The notes under the pieces were generated by a model. That model was given only the letters and a program-made list of their open reading frames with translations, was not told the origin of the DNA and ran no database searches. The translations under genes were made by a program, and so were the position numbers. 64,000 bases of DNA from NCBI GenBank assembly GCA_964476445.1, contig CAYZAK010000002.1, positions 1 through 64,000 on the forward strand, written 5' to 3'. The DNA comes from CAYZAK01 sp964476445 (lineage in GTDB: Bacteria > CG03 > SLGR01 > JAGXOG01). This document shows positions 62,938-64,000 of this stretch, piece after piece; position 1 is the stretch's first letter; each line of letters opens with the position of its first letter.

Positions 62938-64000
62938 TTATCGCTCGTAAAGGGCCTCCACCGGATCCTTTCTGGCTGCCCAGTAAGAAGGAAAAATACT
63001 TGCTATCAAGGAGACAAAAGTGGAGAAAATAAAGACGAAGAGAAAAGTCTTCAGATTCCATACTCCGTATATAGGACCTATGACGGGTATCCCGTACTCT
63101 CCCAGTCCTCCGTCGAAGAATCCGGAATAATCTATTCCGTATTCATAAAGAAGAGCTACCGCGCCTGCGGCCAGTCCGCAGCCGAAAAGAGCGCCCAGAG
63201 CAGCTATACCGGTGGATTCTATCACAAATACGGATACAATCTTTTTTTCCTCCATGCCCATAGCTTTCATCATTCCCGTTTCCCGTACTCTTTCCAGGGC
63301 CGAGAGAATAACTGAATTAATTATTCCTATGGCCGCAATAAGCAGGATTATGGCTAATATCAGGTTGTTCCCCGCCTGCTTGGCCTGGTTTACAGCCACC
63401 GCCTCTAAATAGTACCAGGGGATAATTTTGAAGTTGTTATCTCCGTTTAAATTAGTTTTTAGCTGGGTTACAGCCGGCTCGGTATTCTGCCGGGTGTCCA
63501 GTTTTATTACTAACCGGCTTATCTTATCTAAAACTCCCAGGGTATTCTGGGCTACGTCCAGTGGAATATAGACAATATTCTGGTTTACCGCCGGATTGGG
63601 AGTATGGATTAGTCCTGAAATTTCCACCTCCACGGTATTAAAATAGTTTCTCGCGGTCCTTACTAAAAGTATGATATAGTCTCCGACTTGAAGGTCCATG
63701 TCCCCGGCCAGGCTTTTTCCCATGACAGCTCTGTTTTCCCCCTTTTTAAATATCTCTCCCCGGATAAGATATTGGTCAATTTTAAAAACGGAACTTGCCG
63801 CTTGCGGTTCGATACCTTTTCCTATTACCGGCAATTCGTCCCGGCCGTCATTTAAACGGACCCTGAAATCCAGCTGTCCGGTCAGGGAGTGATAGCCATT
63901 GATATCTTTTATAGATGAAATATAGTTTTGAGGACGGAATATTAAATTTTCCAGTGGAAGCTCGGCTTTTTCTTCCCAGTACCCGGAATCGGTCACCTGT
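62938..64000 (-). CDS. ABC transporter permease, LolC/MacB (FtsX) type (5' partial)
   Basis: The frame is open to the right edge of the window, so the N-terminal helix and the first part of the periplasmic domain are missing; the GTG at 63996 is an internal codon. Visible are the MacB-like periplasmic domain and three C-terminal FtsX helices with LERVRETGMMKAMGMEEKKIVSVF and the ending WAARKDPVEALYER. Paired with the permease at 61666 it would form a heterodimeric LolCE-like exporter. Confidence 0.85.
   Translation of the reverse strand, partial: QVTDSGYWEEKAELPLENLIFRPQNYISSIKDINGYHSLTGQLDFRVRLNDGRDELPVIGKGIEPQAASSVFKIDQYLIRGEIFKKGENRAVMGKSLAGDMDLQVGDYIILLVRTARNYFNTVEVEISGLIHTPNPAVNQNIVYIPLDVAQNTLGVLDKISRLVIKLDTRQNTEPAVTQLKTNLNGDNNFKIIPWYYLEAVAVNQAKQAGNNLILAIILLIAAIGIINSVILSALERVRETGMMKAMGMEEKKIVSVFVIESTGIAALGALFGCGLAAGAVALLYEYGIDYSGFFDGGLGEYGIPVIGPIYGVWNLKTFLFVFIFSTFVSLIASIFPSYWAARKDPVEALYER

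Overview
This window looks like a chromosomal segment of an uncultured diderm bacterium, probably an anaerobe or microaerophile, with moderate GC and dense, often overlapping genes. Support for a diderm: at least seven predicted outer-membrane beta-barrels of the PorV/UPF0164/FadL type, many exported proteins, and a LolC/MacB-like permease pair. Support for anaerobic life: rubrerythrin and a very large BadF/HgdC-type iron-sulfur activase. Together, FlgD/type-IX-like C-terminal domains and PorV-like barrels suggest a candidate phylum near FCB or Elusimicrobia/Omnitrophica-like groups, but I cannot assign a taxon. There are no rRNA or tRNA genes, no CRISPR array, no insertion sequence, and no gene-free gap longer than about 200 bp.

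Region 1 (1-18791) is an envelope and surface block. Secreted proteins ending in a type-IX-like C-terminal domain (an Fn3 protein, a phospholipase-D-like protein, two lamin-tail-like proteins and a subtilase) are each followed directly by a PorV-like barrel. Between them lie an exported protein built of four SpoVG-like repeats, an exported ComEC-type metallo-beta-lactamase hydrolase, a PorV-like barrel with two ComEA-type helix-hairpin-helix (HhH) domains, and a large barrel with two N-terminal HhH domains.

Region 2 (18810-27962) is a competence-like operon: a small membrane protein, ComEC copy 1, a tandem RecB/AddB-type nuclease with two predicted Fe-S sites, a membrane-anchored MBL hydrolase, a small membrane/coiled-coil protein, an SLBB protein and ComEC copy 2. 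Both ComEC copies have a degraded C-terminal hydrolase domain, whereas the two stand-alone hydrolases keep theirs. Regions 1 and 2 together read as a candidate envelope DNA-capture and processing system that has been taken apart and re-fused compared with textbook ComEA/ComEC.

Region 3 (27937-46581) is housekeeping: dusB; an operon argB-argD-argG-argH-lysA-dapF-dapA-dapB-FAH-dapL (the second half of arginine synthesis plus the aminotransferase route to lysine); folK, a membrane protein and gatCAB; rubrerythrin, a Bax-inhibitor-like protein, a LysE-type exporter and a U32 protease-family protein.

Region 4 (46590-58314, minus strand) holds the giant BadF/HgdC activase, an orphan Cache-domain histidine kinase, a lipoprotein that looks like a dead alkaline-phosphatase-superfamily enzyme, and a glmS-glmM-acetyltransferase amino-sugar operon. 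Region 5 (58441-64000) repeats the theme of region 1, with a subtilase carrying a C-terminal sorting-type domain followed by a PorV-like barrel, then two ABC permeases on the minus strand, the second cut by the window edge. Several genes appear to have a -10 box 5-8 nt before the start codon and no Shine-Dalgarno sequence, suggesting common leaderless transcripts.
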